From DATKNA01 sp963755755 (lineage in GTDB: Bacteria; Actinomycetota; Actinomycetes; Actinomycetales; Kineosporiaceae), in assembly GCA_963755755.1 (NCBI GenBank), contig CAVWLJ010000010.1, forward strand, positions 923,925-987,924: DNA of 64,000 nucleotides. Direction: 5' to 3'. A model generated the notes under the pieces. It did not search any database, was not told where the DNA came from, and saw nothing but the letters and a program-made list of their open reading frames with translations. Shown one piece after another: positions 1 to 7,751 of the stretch; position 1 is the first letter of the stretch; each line of letters begins with the position of its first letter. Both the position numbers and the translations under genes were made by a program.

Positions 1-447
1 CGCGGCCCGGACGACGTCCCGGACCGCCCGACGGTCCTGGTGGCCGACCTCGTGTGGGCGCAGAGCCGGCAGGTCAACCCGCTCTGCGGTGACGAGGTGA
101 CCCTGCGCGTGGCCGTCCAGCACGGCACCGGCACCGTCCGGGACGTCGCGTGGGAGGGCGAGGGCTGCTCGATCAGCCAGGCCTCGACCTCGGTGCTGCA
201 CGATCTGGCGGTCGGGCAGGAACCGGGCGACGTCAGGAAGATCGTCGAGGAGTTCCGCGGCATGGTCCGCTCGCGGGGCTCGGTGGAGCCGGACGAGGGC
301 GTGCTCGGCGACGCCGTCGCCTTCGCCGGCGTCGGGCGGCACGCCAACCGGGTCAAGTGCGCGATGCTGGGATGGACGGCGTTCGAGGACGCGTTGACCA
401 GGGCCGAGGCAGCCGCGACCAGCGGCACGAGCGAGGAGACAGCATGA
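1..447 (+). CDS. sufU: SufU-type iron-sulfur cluster assembly protein (5' end cut off)
   Basis: This is a SufU/IscU-fold protein, which in Gram-positive bacteria takes sulfur from the cysteine desulfurase SufS and passes it to the SufBCD scaffold in the cytosol. The frame is open from base 1, so the N-terminus lies outside the window; a GTG at 40 is in frame but too short for the family. The three conserved cysteines are visible in NPLCGDE (codon 29), GCSISQAS (codon 56) and RVKCAMLGW (codon 120), and the metal-ligand Asp follows the first Cys. The stop overlaps the next start by 4 bp (ATGA), so it is co-translated with the sufT-like gene. This is the usual tail of an actinobacterial suf operon. 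Confidence 0.93.
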   Translation, partial: RGPDDVPDRPTVLVADLVWAQSRQVNPLCGDEVTLRVAVQHGTGTVRDVAWEGEGCSISQASTSVLHDLAVGQEPGDVRKIVEEFRGMVRSRGSVEPDEGVLGDAVAFAGVGRHANRVKCAMLGWTAFEDALTRAEAAATSGTSEETA

Positions 448-767
448 GCGACACCCGCGTCGCGGACGCGGCGGACGTCGAGGAGGCCCTGCGCGACGTC
501 GTCGACCCCGAGCTCGGGATCAACGTCGTCGACCTCGGCCTCGTCTACGGTCTGACCATCGACCAGAACAACCAGGCCGTCATCGACATGACGCTGACGT
601 CCGCGGCCTGCCCGCTGACGGACGTCATCGAGGACCAGGCCGCGCAGGCGCTCGACGGCCTCGTCGACGGCGTCCGCATCAACTGGGTGTGGATGCCGCC
701 GTGGGGGCCCGACAAGATCACCGAAGAGGGTCGTGAGCAGTTGCGCGCCCTCGGGTTCAATGTCTGA
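444..767 (+). CDS. sufT: SufT-like metal-sulfur cluster assembly factor (MIP18/DUF59 family)
   Basis: A 107-residue MIP18/DUF59-family protein, an accessory factor for maturation of Fe-S proteins in the cytosol. The family hallmarks DPELGINVVDLGLVYG (near residues 22-37) and the TSAACPLTD segment with its conserved Cys are present, followed by WMPPWGPDKI. The start was taken at the ATG that overlaps the sufU stop by 4 bp, which gives the normal family length; longer upstream frames are shadows of sufU. Its place directly after sufU is the standard actinobacterial arrangement. Confidence 0.93.
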   Translation: MSDTRVADAADVEEALRDVVDPELGINVVDLGLVYGLTIDQNNQAVIDMTLTSAACPLTDVIEDQAAQALDGLVDGVRINWVWMPPWGPDKITEEGREQLRALGFNV

Positions 768-783
768 GCGCTCCGACGTCTGA

Positions 784-1450
784 GTGGTCCGCCCGCTGAC
801 GACGAGACGCACCGTCCAGGTCGCCGCCGCGCGGCTGGAGCGTTGGGCGGCGGGTTTCGAGGAACGCCACGGCGCCGTCGCGACGTCGGCCTCCGGCGAG
901 GGCGTCACCCTCGCCGCCACCGACGGGGCGACGGCGTCGTTCGCGCATCCCTGGGGGAACGGCCCCGACGTGGTCGCGTTCGCGGCCGCCGTCCTCGCGC
1001 CGCGCCGGGTCGGGGTCCTGCTGGTGCAGGCGCGGTGGGTACGCCTGCGCGGTACTGGACGACGGTCGCGTCGTCGCCAGCAAGGTCGGCCGCCGGTACG
1101 TCCAGGGCCGTACCGCCGCGGGCGGGTGGTCGCAGCAGCGGTTCGCCCGGCGCCGCGAGAAGCAGACCGACGAGCTCGCGGGCGCGGCGGCGGACGTCGC
1201 CGCCCGGCTGCTGGCCGAACCCCTGCCGCAGGTGCTGGCCACCGGAGGCGACCGTCCGCTGATCGACCAGGTCCTCGCCGATGCTCGCCTGCACCGGCTG
1301 GCCGCGCTCGCGCGCGGGCCGCACCTCGCCATCGGTGATCCGCACGCCGACGTCGTCCGCGCCCTGCCGGAGTTGCTGACCCGCGTGGCCGTGACCGTCA
1401 CCGAGCCGGCGCCCCTGGATCAGGGGCAGGAGACCACCACCAACCCGTAG
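784..1450 (+). pseudogene. acVLRF1-type peptidyl-tRNA release factor, one-base frameshift
   Basis: The product resembles the actinobacterial Vms1-like release factors (acVLRF1), eRF1-fold proteins proposed to hydrolyse peptidyl-tRNA on stalled ribosomes. The N-terminal part reads from GTG 784 in one frame to about 1025. The rest, including the characteristic catalytic loop RYVQGRTAAGGWSQQRF, continues one frame later to a TAG at 1448. Removing the A at 1028 restores a continuous VLLVRRGGYACAVLDDG segment and about 221 residues. The single extra base could be a sequencing error or a real lesion. The end overlaps the convergent glycosyltransferase gene by 31 bp. Confidence 0.8.
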
Positions 1451-3123
1451 ACCGGTACGGGCGCGCAGGCCGGGTCGCTCAGCCGACGCAGGATCTCGTG
1501 TTCGACTCCGGGCAGCACGGGCCGTCCCACGCCGCCGTAGTACACGACGATCTGCCGCCCGTGCAGCCGGTGCAGCTGGTCCAGCGCCGGGTCGTAGACG
1601 TCGCTGTTCACCGGTCCCCGGAGCAGTGCGGCCGCGGCGGGCGAGTCCAGGCTCTGGTCCGCGGTGAGCGGCAGCCGCGAGAGGTCCCCGCCGAACACCG
1701 TGAGCGTGGTGCCGGGATGGGCCGCCCGCTCCCGCTCCAGGTACAGGGTCAGCGCCCGGAAGTCCGTCTTGTAGGGCCGTTGCAGGTCGCCGGCGATCGG
1801 GATCAGGGAGAGCGACGCGGCCACGAGCAGCACCGCGGCGACGACCCGGCGCCCTCGGGGAGTGCGGGGGAGCGCGGCCGCCACCCACGCCGCCCCCCAG
1901 GTGAGTGCGGGCACGACGACGATCATGTTGCGGAGCGTCCACACATGGACGAGCTGCGAGAGCACGAACGTGCCGAGCAGGGTCGCCCCGGCGACGCCGA
2001 GCAGGAACAGCCCGAGGCGCAGATCCCGACCCGCCTCCGCCCCCGCGCGCGCGGCGCTGACCCGGCCCGGCCCGCGCTGCCTCAGCGCCGCCTGGGCCCC
2101 CGCCCGCCCGGCGGTGACGCGGCCCGGCCCGCGCTGCCTCAGCGCCGGCGCGACCGCCGCAACTCCCGCCGCCCCGAGCACGCCGACGACGGCCACGACA
2201 CCGAGCGGTGACGTCCAGGCGAACCCGTCCGCCCGCGGCGTCAGGCCACCCACCCCGAACGTCGTGGTCAGGAGCAGCCACACGTCGTCGAGCCGGGGCG
2301 CCCGGATCCACGCCGTCCCTCCGGCGAAGCCGCTGCGGCCCAGCCCCGTGACGATCCAGGCCAGCTGCGGCAGCAGCGCCACCGCGCCGAGTGCCATCGC
2401 CGGCGCCGCGGCGCGCACCCGCCCGGCCCGCCACGCGAGGGCCACCAGCCCCGTGGCCAGGACCACCACGAGCGCGGCACCGAGCAGGTGCGCGGTCGCC
2501 GACAGCAGCGCCCAGGCGAACCACACCAGCCAACCGCGTCCGCTCCCGCTGCCGCCGCGTTCCAGGGCGGCCAGGCGCTCGAGGGTCACCGCGGTGAGGC
2601 CGGTGGCGCCGAGCAGCACGAGCACGTAGGGCCGGTCCTCCTGTGCGTAGACGATCCCGAACCCGCTCGCCGCGGTGAGCGCGACGGCGAGCAGCCGCGC
2701 CTGCTGCGACACCTCCGCCCGCCGCAGGCAGAGCTGGGCGGCCAGCACCGCGGCGAACCCGAGCAGCACGCTGAGCAGCCGGGTCCAGGCGACGTGGGTG
2801 CCGCCGATGCCCTCCCAGACCCAGAGCAGGGTGGCGTAGAGCGGGGTGTGGACCTCGGTGCGCCCCACGGTCAGCAGATGGGCGACGCCGTGCGACGCCT
2901 GCTCCACCGAGAACAGCTCGTCCGTCCAGTAGCTCTGCCGGGCGGCCAGGGCGACACGGATCACGCCGGCCGCCAGGACGACGAGCAGCGTCAGCACGAC
3001 CAGGGGGTCCTGCCACCACCGGCGTCCGCCGGTCCGGCCCCTGGCCGGGGAGGGCGCCGTCGTGCTCACATCCCTCATGGTCGCCGTTCTGCCGAGGGCT
3101 CCGTCGGTTCCAGGACGCTTCAC
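1420..3123 (-). CDS. GT-C family membrane glycosyltransferase (GT39/PMT-like)
   Basis: A 567-residue multi-spanning protein of the GT39/ArnT-like superfamily, enzymes that use polyprenyl-phosphate sugars on the outer face of the membrane. The signature acidic pair DELFS lies in the first periplasmic loop after TM1, followed by HTPLY and YAQEDRPY motifs typical of this group. About ten hydrophobic segments follow. A cytoplasmic-side linker holds two 19-residue copies beginning ALRQRGPGR, encoded by two 57-bp repeats at about 2032-2145. The start was set at GTG 3123, which has a GGAG 4 bases upstream; an internal ATG at 3079 is an alternative. The sugar substrate cannot be told from sequence. 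Confidence 0.85.
   Translation of the reverse strand: MKRPGTDGALGRTATMRDVSTTAPSPARGRTGGRRWWQDPLVVLTLLVVLAAGVIRVALAARQSYWTDELFSVEQASHGVAHLLTVGRTEVHTPLYATLLWVWEGIGGTHVAWTRLLSVLLGFAAVLAAQLCLRRAEVSQQARLLAVALTAASGFGIVYAQEDRPYVLVLLGATGLTAVTLERLAALERGGSGSGRGWLVWFAWALLSATAHLLGAALVVVLATGLVALAWRAGRVRAAAPAMALGAVALLPQLAWIVTGLGRSGFAGGTAWIRAPRLDDVWLLLTTTFGVGGLTPRADGFAWTSPLGVVAVVGVLGAAGVAAVAPALRQRGPGRVTAGRAGAQAALRQRGPGRVSAARAGAEAGRDLRLGLFLLGVAGATLLGTFVLSQLVHVWTLRNMIVVVPALTWGAAWVAAALPRTPRGRRVVAAVLLVAASLSLIPIAGDLQRPYKTDFRALTLYLERERAAHPGTTLTVFGGDLSRLPLTADQSLDSPAAAALLRGPVNSDVYDPALDQLHRLHGRQIVVYYGGVGRPVLPGVEHEILRRLSDPACAPVPVYGLVVVSCP
2032..2145 (-). repeat. Two tandem 57-bp repeats inside the glycosyltransferase gene
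   Basis: Two adjacent 57-bp units encode ALRQRGPGRVTAGRAGAQA and ALRQRGPGRVSAARAGAEA in a loop between membrane segments. The unit is a multiple of three, so the frame is kept. The copies have already diverged at several bases. Confidence 0.85.
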
Positions 3124-3169
3124 GGCTCCGGTGGGATTCGGGTTCGGTGCAACGGGTAAGAACGATCAC

Positions 3170-3892
3170 GTGGCACCCGACACCGACGCCGTCCTGACCG
3201 CCGTCCTCGCCCGCTTCGCCGCCGTCGCATCGCTCGCCCTGGCGCACCCCGGCGGGTGGCTCGGCCGTGGGGACGACGGCCCCTCGCGGCTGCCCGTGCG
3301 GGCCCTGCAGCGGGCGCGCCGTCTCGTCACCGGCCGGGTGCACCCCGGCGCTCCGGGCTGGGACGAGCTCCCGGTCGAGCGCCGCGACGCCTGGTGGGTC
3401 GGCCGGATCCAGGCGGTCGCGGCACCCGTCGCGGCCACTCCGCGGGTGTTCGGGCTCGTCGCCGACCGGTTGCCCATCCAGGGCGCCTTCGGGACGGCGG
3501 TCGCCGGGCTCACGGTGTGCGCCGTCGCGCGCGAGCACGGCGTGCAGGACCCGGCCGAGTGGGTGCCTCTGCTCGGTCGCGTGCTGTTCGACCGCGAGCT
3601 GGGACGGCCCAGCCGGGAGCAGATGATCGCTCCTCCCGGCCAGGCGTCGCCGCCGCAGTCCGGGCCGCTGCGGAAGGCCGGCGCCGCGCTGTGGCGTCTG
3701 ACGCGGGTGCTCTGGGAGGCCCCGAGCGTGTTCGACGAGCGGCCCCGAGGCGGCTGGATCTGGCGGACCACGGGCAAGATCCCCGTGATCGGTCTGCCCG
3801 CCGGCGTGCTCGACGAGCGCGGCGCGGTCGCCCGCGCCGCCCGGCGCACCGCCGAGCTCGTCTCCGCGCCCGACTACGCTCCCGCGACGTGA
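3170..3892 (+). CDS. Conserved actinobacterial protein of unknown function
   Basis: A 240-residue soluble protein that I recognise only as a conserved actinobacterial hypothetical; no domain name can be supported. It carries a DAWWVGRIQAVAAPVAATPRV segment near residue 70 and a WIWRTTGKIPVIGLP motif near residue 200, with no clear membrane span or signal peptide. The start was set at GTG 3170; longer in-frame starts would run into the divergent glycosyltransferase promoter, which lies only 46 bp away. The stop overlaps the sulfurtransferase start (GTGA), so the two are probably co-translated. Function is unknown. Confidence 0.75.
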   Translation: MAPDTDAVLTAVLARFAAVASLALAHPGGWLGRGDDGPSRLPVRALQRARRLVTGRVHPGAPGWDELPVERRDAWWVGRIQAVAAPVAATPRVFGLVADRLPIQGAFGTAVAGLTVCAVAREHGVQDPAEWVPLLGRVLFDRELGRPSREQMIAPPGQASPPQSGPLRKAGAALWRLTRVLWEAPSVFDERPRGGWIWRTTGKIPVIGLPAGVLDERGAVARAARRTAELVSAPDYAPAT

Positions 3893-4740
3893 CCTCGGCC
3901 GTTCCACCCGTCGTCGACCGCGCCTGGCTCGCGGACCGCCTGAATCGGCGGGACGTCGTGCTCGCCGACGTCCGCTGGTACCTCGACGGGCGGTCCGGCC
4001 GCGCCGCCTACGAGGCCGGCCACCTGCCGGGCGCCGTCTTCGTCGACCTCGACACCGACCTCGCCGCCCCGCACGGTCCCGGTCCGTCGACCGCCGGGCG
4101 GCACCCGCTGCCGGAGCCGGCCGCGTTCGCCGCGGCGATGAGCCGCCGGGGGATCGGGGACGACGACGTGGTCGTCGCCTACGACGACGCCGGCGGTGTG
4201 ATCGCCGCACGCCTGGTCTGGATGCTCCGCGCGACGGGCCACGAGGCCGCCCTGCTCGACGGTGGCCTGAGGCCGCAGGACGAGCTCACGACCGAGGTCC
4301 CCGAACGGGCGGTCTCGGTCTTCACCCCGCGGCCGTGGCCGGCCGGGCGGATCGCGGGGCTCGCGGACGCCGTCGACCGCGGCACCGTCGTCCTCGACGC
4401 CCGCGACCGGAACCGCTACCGCGGGGAGGTCGAACCCGTCGACCCCCGCCCCGGGCACATCCCGGGGGCCCTCAACCTGCCCGCCCGGGAGAACCTCACG
4501 GCCGACGGGCTCGTGCTCCCCGTCGGCGAGCTGCGTCGCCGCTTCGCCGCCCTCGGCGTCGCCATTCCGGACGCCGGCGACCGGGTGGTCTCCTCCTGCG
4601 GGTCCGGCGTCACCGCCTGCCACACCCTGCTGTTGCTGGAGCACGCCGGGCTCGGCCGGGGGCGGCTCTACCCCGGGTCCTGGTCGGCGTACAGCAGTGA
4701 TCCGTCGCTACCCGCCGCCACCGGCGACGAGCCGGGATGA
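3889..4740 (+). CDS. sseA: Two-domain rhodanese sulfurtransferase (SseA type)
   Basis: A 283-residue tandem rhodanese enzyme that moves sulfane sulfur from thiosulfate or 3-mercaptopyruvate to a thiophilic acceptor in the cytosol. The first domain (about residues 10-130; DVRWYLDGRSGRAAYEAGHLPGA) is non-catalytic, with DDAGG at the place of the active loop. The second carries DARDRNRYRGE, GHIPGALNLP and the catalytic loop CGSGVTAC with Cys about residue 237. The CGSGVTA loop is the form usual in 3-mercaptopyruvate sulfurtransferases. GTG 3889 overlaps the upstream stop by 4 bp. Confidence 0.9.
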   Translation: MTSAVPPVVDRAWLADRLNRRDVVLADVRWYLDGRSGRAAYEAGHLPGAVFVDLDTDLAAPHGPGPSTAGRHPLPEPAAFAAAMSRRGIGDDDVVVAYDDAGGVIAARLVWMLRATGHEAALLDGGLRPQDELTTEVPERAVSVFTPRPWPAGRIAGLADAVDRGTVVLDARDRNRYRGEVEPVDPRPGHIPGALNLPARENLTADGLVLPVGELRRRFAALGVAIPDAGDRVVSSCGSGVTACHTLLLLEHAGLGRGRLYPGSWSAYSSDPSLPAATGDEPG

Positions 4741-4779
4741 GGCATGCCCTGTGTCGGTGGCCGCTGACAGCATGAGGAC

Positions 4780-5964
4780 GTGACCGCGGCCCCGACCCTC
4801 CCTCGCACCCCCAGCCTGCGCCGGGTCGTCACCCTGGTCAGCGTCGTCGTGCTGGTCGACGTCTGCTTCTACTCGGCCATCACGCCGCTGCTGCCGTCGT
4901 ACGTCCGGGAGCTGGGCCTCAGCACGACGCAGGCGGGGGTGCTCGCCGGTGCGTACGCGCTCGGCACCCTCGTCGCCTCGCTGCCCGCCGGCCAGCTCGC
5001 GGCCCGCGTCGGGGCACGCACCACCCTGCTCGCCGGGCTGGTGCTGCTCGCGGCGGCCAGCCTCGCCTTCGGCCTCGGCACGACGTTCGTCGCGCTCGTC
5101 GGCGCACGGTGCGTGCAGGGAGTGGGCGGCGCCGCCGCATGGGCCGGCGGTCTGGCCTGGCTCGTCGAGGTCGCGCCGCGCGAGCGGCGGGCGCAGCTCA
5201 TCGGCTCGGTCCTCGGCACGGGCATCGCGGGGGCGATCGGCGGTCCGGTCCTCGGCGCGCTGGCGCACGCGGTCGGTCCGCGCCTGGTGTTCTCCGCCGT
5301 CGGCGTCGTGGCGCTGGGGCTCGCGGTCTGCGTGGGCCTGACCCGCATGACCGGTGAGCCGCCACCGACCGGCGACCTGCGCGCAGTGCTCCGCGAGCCC
5401 CGCGTGCTCGCCGGCGCCTGGTTGACGACGCTGCCCACGCTCTTCTTCGGGGCCTTCGGCGTGCTCGTTCCGCTGCACCTCGCCGGCCTCGGCGTCGCCG
5501 CCACCGGCGTCGCGGCCGTGTTCCTCCTCGCCGCAGCGGCCGAGGCGGCCGTGAGCCCGCTGGCCGGCCGGTTCGCCGACCGGCGCGGCCCCGCTCTTCC
5601 CGTCGGTGTGGGGCTCGCGGGCATCCTCGCGGCCGCACTTCTGATCCCCTGGCCGCAGCGGCCCTGGGTGCTCGGTGGCGTGGTCGTGATCGCCGCGGCG
5701 ATGTCCGGGATCCTGCTCACGCCCGCCTCCGCGCTGCTCTCCGACGGGGCGGAGGCCGCGGGCGCGCCGCAGGGGCTCGTGTTCGGGCTGTTCAACCTCG
5801 CGTGGGCGGTCGGGCAGGTGCTCGGCTCCGCCGGTGGTGCACGCCTCGCCGACGCTACCTCTGATGCCGTTCCCTATCTGGTGGTCGCCGCCCTGACCGC
5901 GCTGACCCTGGTCGGGTTCGCCCGCCTCCGGCTCACTGCCCGGCGAGCGCAGCGAGCTTCGTGA
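4780..5964 (+). CDS. Major facilitator superfamily transporter, probable drug or sugar exporter
   Basis: A 394-residue MFS permease with twelve predicted spans. The second cytoplasmic loop motif is recognisable as LPAGQLAARVGARTTLLAG, and its second-half copy as PLAGRFADRRGPALPVG, which places it in the drug:H+ antiporter or arabinose-efflux branch. It starts at GTG 4780 with GAGG upstream, 39 bp after sseA, so it may be transcribed with it. The 3' end overlaps the convergent DUF1697 gene by 32 bp. The substrate is not predictable. Confidence 0.87.
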   Translation: MTAAPTLPRTPSLRRVVTLVSVVVLVDVCFYSAITPLLPSYVRELGLSTTQAGVLAGAYALGTLVASLPAGQLAARVGARTTLLAGLVLLAAASLAFGLGTTFVALVGARCVQGVGGAAAWAGGLAWLVEVAPRERRAQLIGSVLGTGIAGAIGGPVLGALAHAVGPRLVFSAVGVVALGLAVCVGLTRMTGEPPPTGDLRAVLREPRVLAGAWLTTLPTLFFGAFGVLVPLHLAGLGVAATGVAAVFLLAAAAEAAVSPLAGRFADRRGPALPVGVGLAGILAAALLIPWPQRPWVLGGVVVIAAAMSGILLTPASALLSDGAEAAGAPQGLVFGLFNLAWAVGQVLGSAGGARLADATSDAVPYLVVAALTALTLVGFARLRLTARRAQRAS

Positions 5965-6463
5965 CGGTGTTCCAGTTGCGTACGGTGACGTGCACGCCGA
6001 GGTCGAGCCGGTTCAGGTGCGCCATGGCCGGCGACTCCATCAGACCGGCCGGGCACCACACGTAGACCTCGCGCTCGGCCGCCCACCAGCCGTCGTCGCC
6101 CGGTTCGGCCGGAGCGGGGACCTTCTCCGCGGGCGCCGCCGAGAGGAAGGCCACGAAGAACCTCGAGCCGTTCTCCGGTTCCGCCACCGGGCAGTCGGCG
6201 ACGACGCCGGCCAGCTCGTCCGCCGTGCGGATCACGACCTGGACGTCGTGCCCCCACCCCTCCTGGACCACCCGGGAGACGTCCTCGGCGATCTCGTCGG
6301 CCACTCGATCGTCCCGCGGGGTGAGGACGACGTTGCCGCTCACCAGCAGCGTCCGGACGTCGGCGTACCCGGCGGACCCCAGTGCGTCCCGCAGCCCGAG
6401 CATGGGGACCCGCTTGTTCTTGCCGACGTTGATCCCGCGCAGCAGCGCGACGTACTGCGTCAC
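5933..6463 (-). CDS. DUF1697 family protein
   Basis: A 176-residue DUF1697 protein. The N-terminal YVALLRGINVGKNKRVPML, the central LLVSGNVVL and the C-terminal VTVRNWNTVTKL blocks define the family. The fold is ferredoxin-like and the biochemical role is unknown. It ends inside the convergent MFS gene and lies downstream of the bioN end of the biotin operon with an 18-bp gap, so read-through from that operon is possible. The ATG at 6463 gives the usual family length. Confidence 0.9.
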   Translation of the reverse strand: MTQYVALLRGINVGKNKRVPMLGLRDALGSAGYADVRTLLVSGNVVLTPRDDRVADEIAEDVSRVVQEGWGHDVQVVIRTADELAGVVADCPVAEPENGSRFFVAFLSAAPAEKVPAPAEPGDDGWWAAEREVYVWCPAGLMESPAMAHLNRLDLGVHVTVRNWNTVTKLAALAGQ

Positions 6464-6480
6464 CGCGGCATCGTAGGCCG

Positions 6481-7077
6481 TCAGTCGTCGACCCCGCGGG
6501 CGGCGAGCGCCTCGCCGAGCCGGTCGGCGTACCGCAGCGATCGGACCAGGAACGGGACCGCGAACGCGCGCAGCGACCGTTCCGCCCCGCGGGCCGCCCG
6601 CGCCTCGTGCACCTCGTGGGCCAGCCCCGCGAGCACGGGCACCGCACGGACCGCGAGCGCCAGGACGAGCGCCACGCGCTCGGGGTCGACGCCGACCCGC
6701 CGGGCCGGCCGGAGCCCGCTGACGAGGGCGTCGAGCAGATCCGTGGTCCGGGTGGTCAGGGTGACCAGGCCGGCGGCCGCGACGGCGACCGCTATCGAGC
6801 CCACGACCACGAGCGCCGACCGTGGCCCGGCGAGCCAGACCTGCAGCGCCCCGACGACGAGCAACGCCGGGACGACCGGCCGCAGTTGCACGGCGACCGT
6901 GCGGACGCCGACACCGGCGGTCACGGTGAGCGCCGCGACGAGCACGAGCCCGGCCACGACGACCTGCGGCGTCCGGAAGAACCCGAGCCCGAGGAGGGCG
7001 AGGGCCAGCGCGCCGAGCTTGACGCCGGGCCGGAGCCGGTGCAGCACGGACGTGCCGGGCACGTAGAGGCCGATCAC
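6481..7077 (-). CDS. bioN: Biotin ECF transporter transmembrane T-component BioN
   Basis: A 198-residue EcfT-family membrane protein, the scaffold that couples the ATPase BioM to the substrate-binding BioY. It has four to five hydrophobic segments and an Ala-Arg-Gly coupling motif near the C-terminus (ALAARG, and ARAARGAER in the cytoplasmic helix), which contacts the ATPase groove. The start was set at GTG 7077, overlapping the bioM stop (GTGA); frames further upstream are read-through. It is the last gene of a five-gene reverse operon. Assignment to biotin rests on bioY in the same operon. Confidence 0.88.
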   Translation of the reverse strand: MIGLYVPGTSVLHRLRPGVKLGALALALLGLGFFRTPQVVVAGLVLVAALTVTAGVGVRTVAVQLRPVVPALLVVGALQVWLAGPRSALVVVGSIAVAVAAAGLVTLTTRTTDLLDALVSGLRPARRVGVDPERVALVLALAVRAVPVLAGLAHEVHEARAARGAERSLRAFAVPFLVRSLRYADRLGEALAARGVDD

Positions 7078-7751
7078 GGGTCGAGCAGCGCCGCGTAGAC
7101 CTTGAGCGCGACGCCGGGTACGTCGTCCGCGACGACCCGGCCCTCGTCGACGACGATCACACGGTCGAAGTCGGCGAGCTGCTCCAGGTGGTGGGTGACC
7201 AGGACGACCTGCTGGGGCAGCTGCGCGAGCTGCGCCGCCACCCGGCGTGCGTTGCGGGCGTCGAGCAGCGTCGTCGGCTCGTCGCAGACGAGCACGGCGG
7301 GGTCGGCGGCGAGCACGGACGTCAGTGCCAGCAACTGCTTCTGGCCGCCGGAGAGCAGGTGCGCGGGATGGTCGGCGTGGTCGGCCAGGCCGACGCGCTC
7401 CAGGGCGGAGGTCACGCGCTCGGTGACGGCGGACTTCGACAGACCGGAGCGGCGCAGCGAGAACGCGACGTCCTCGGCGACGGTCGGCATGACGATCTGC
7501 GCGTCCGGGTCGGTGAAGACGAACCCGACCCGACGCCGGACGGCGGCGCCGTCCCGCCGGGTGTCCAGCCCGTCGACGGTGACCCGCCCGGTGGTCGGCA
7601 CGACGAGGCCGTTGAGCAGCCGCGCCAGCGTGGACTTGCCGGATCCGTTCGCACCGACGATCCCGATCCGCCGTTCCGCCAGGGCCAGGTCGACGTCCGC
7701 CAGGACGGTCCGGGCCCCGTACCGGTGGCTGACGCCGGCGATCTCGATCAT
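7074..7751 (-). CDS. bioM: Biotin ECF transporter ATP-binding protein BioM
   Basis: A 225-residue ABC ATPase of the ECF A-component type, energising biotin uptake with BioN and BioY. Walker A is GANGSGKST, the Q-loop segment is FTDPDAQIVM (the Q-loop region shared by CbiO/BioM/EcfA), the signature is LLSGGQKQ, Walker B is VLVCDEPTTLLD, and the H-loop is VTHHLEQL. It has ATGA overlap with the thiolase stop upstream and GTGA overlap with bioN downstream, so the three are translationally coupled. Only one ATPase is encoded here, as in bioMNY systems. Confidence 0.92.
   Translation of the reverse strand: MIEIAGVSHRYGARTVLADVDLALAERRIGIVGANGSGKSTLARLLNGLVVPTTGRVTVDGLDTRRDGAAVRRRVGFVFTDPDAQIVMPTVAEDVAFSLRRSGLSKSAVTERVTSALERVGLADHADHPAHLLSGGQKQLLALTSVLAADPAVLVCDEPTTLLDARNARRVAAQLAQLPQQVVLVTHHLEQLADFDRVIVVDEGRVVADDVPGVALKVYAALLDP

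Noticed and set aside
905..4210. A very long open frame on the minus strand, over 1,000 codons
   Set aside because: It is Arg/Pro/Gly-rich with no domain, and lies antisense to several well-supported genes; long spurious frames are normal at this GC content.
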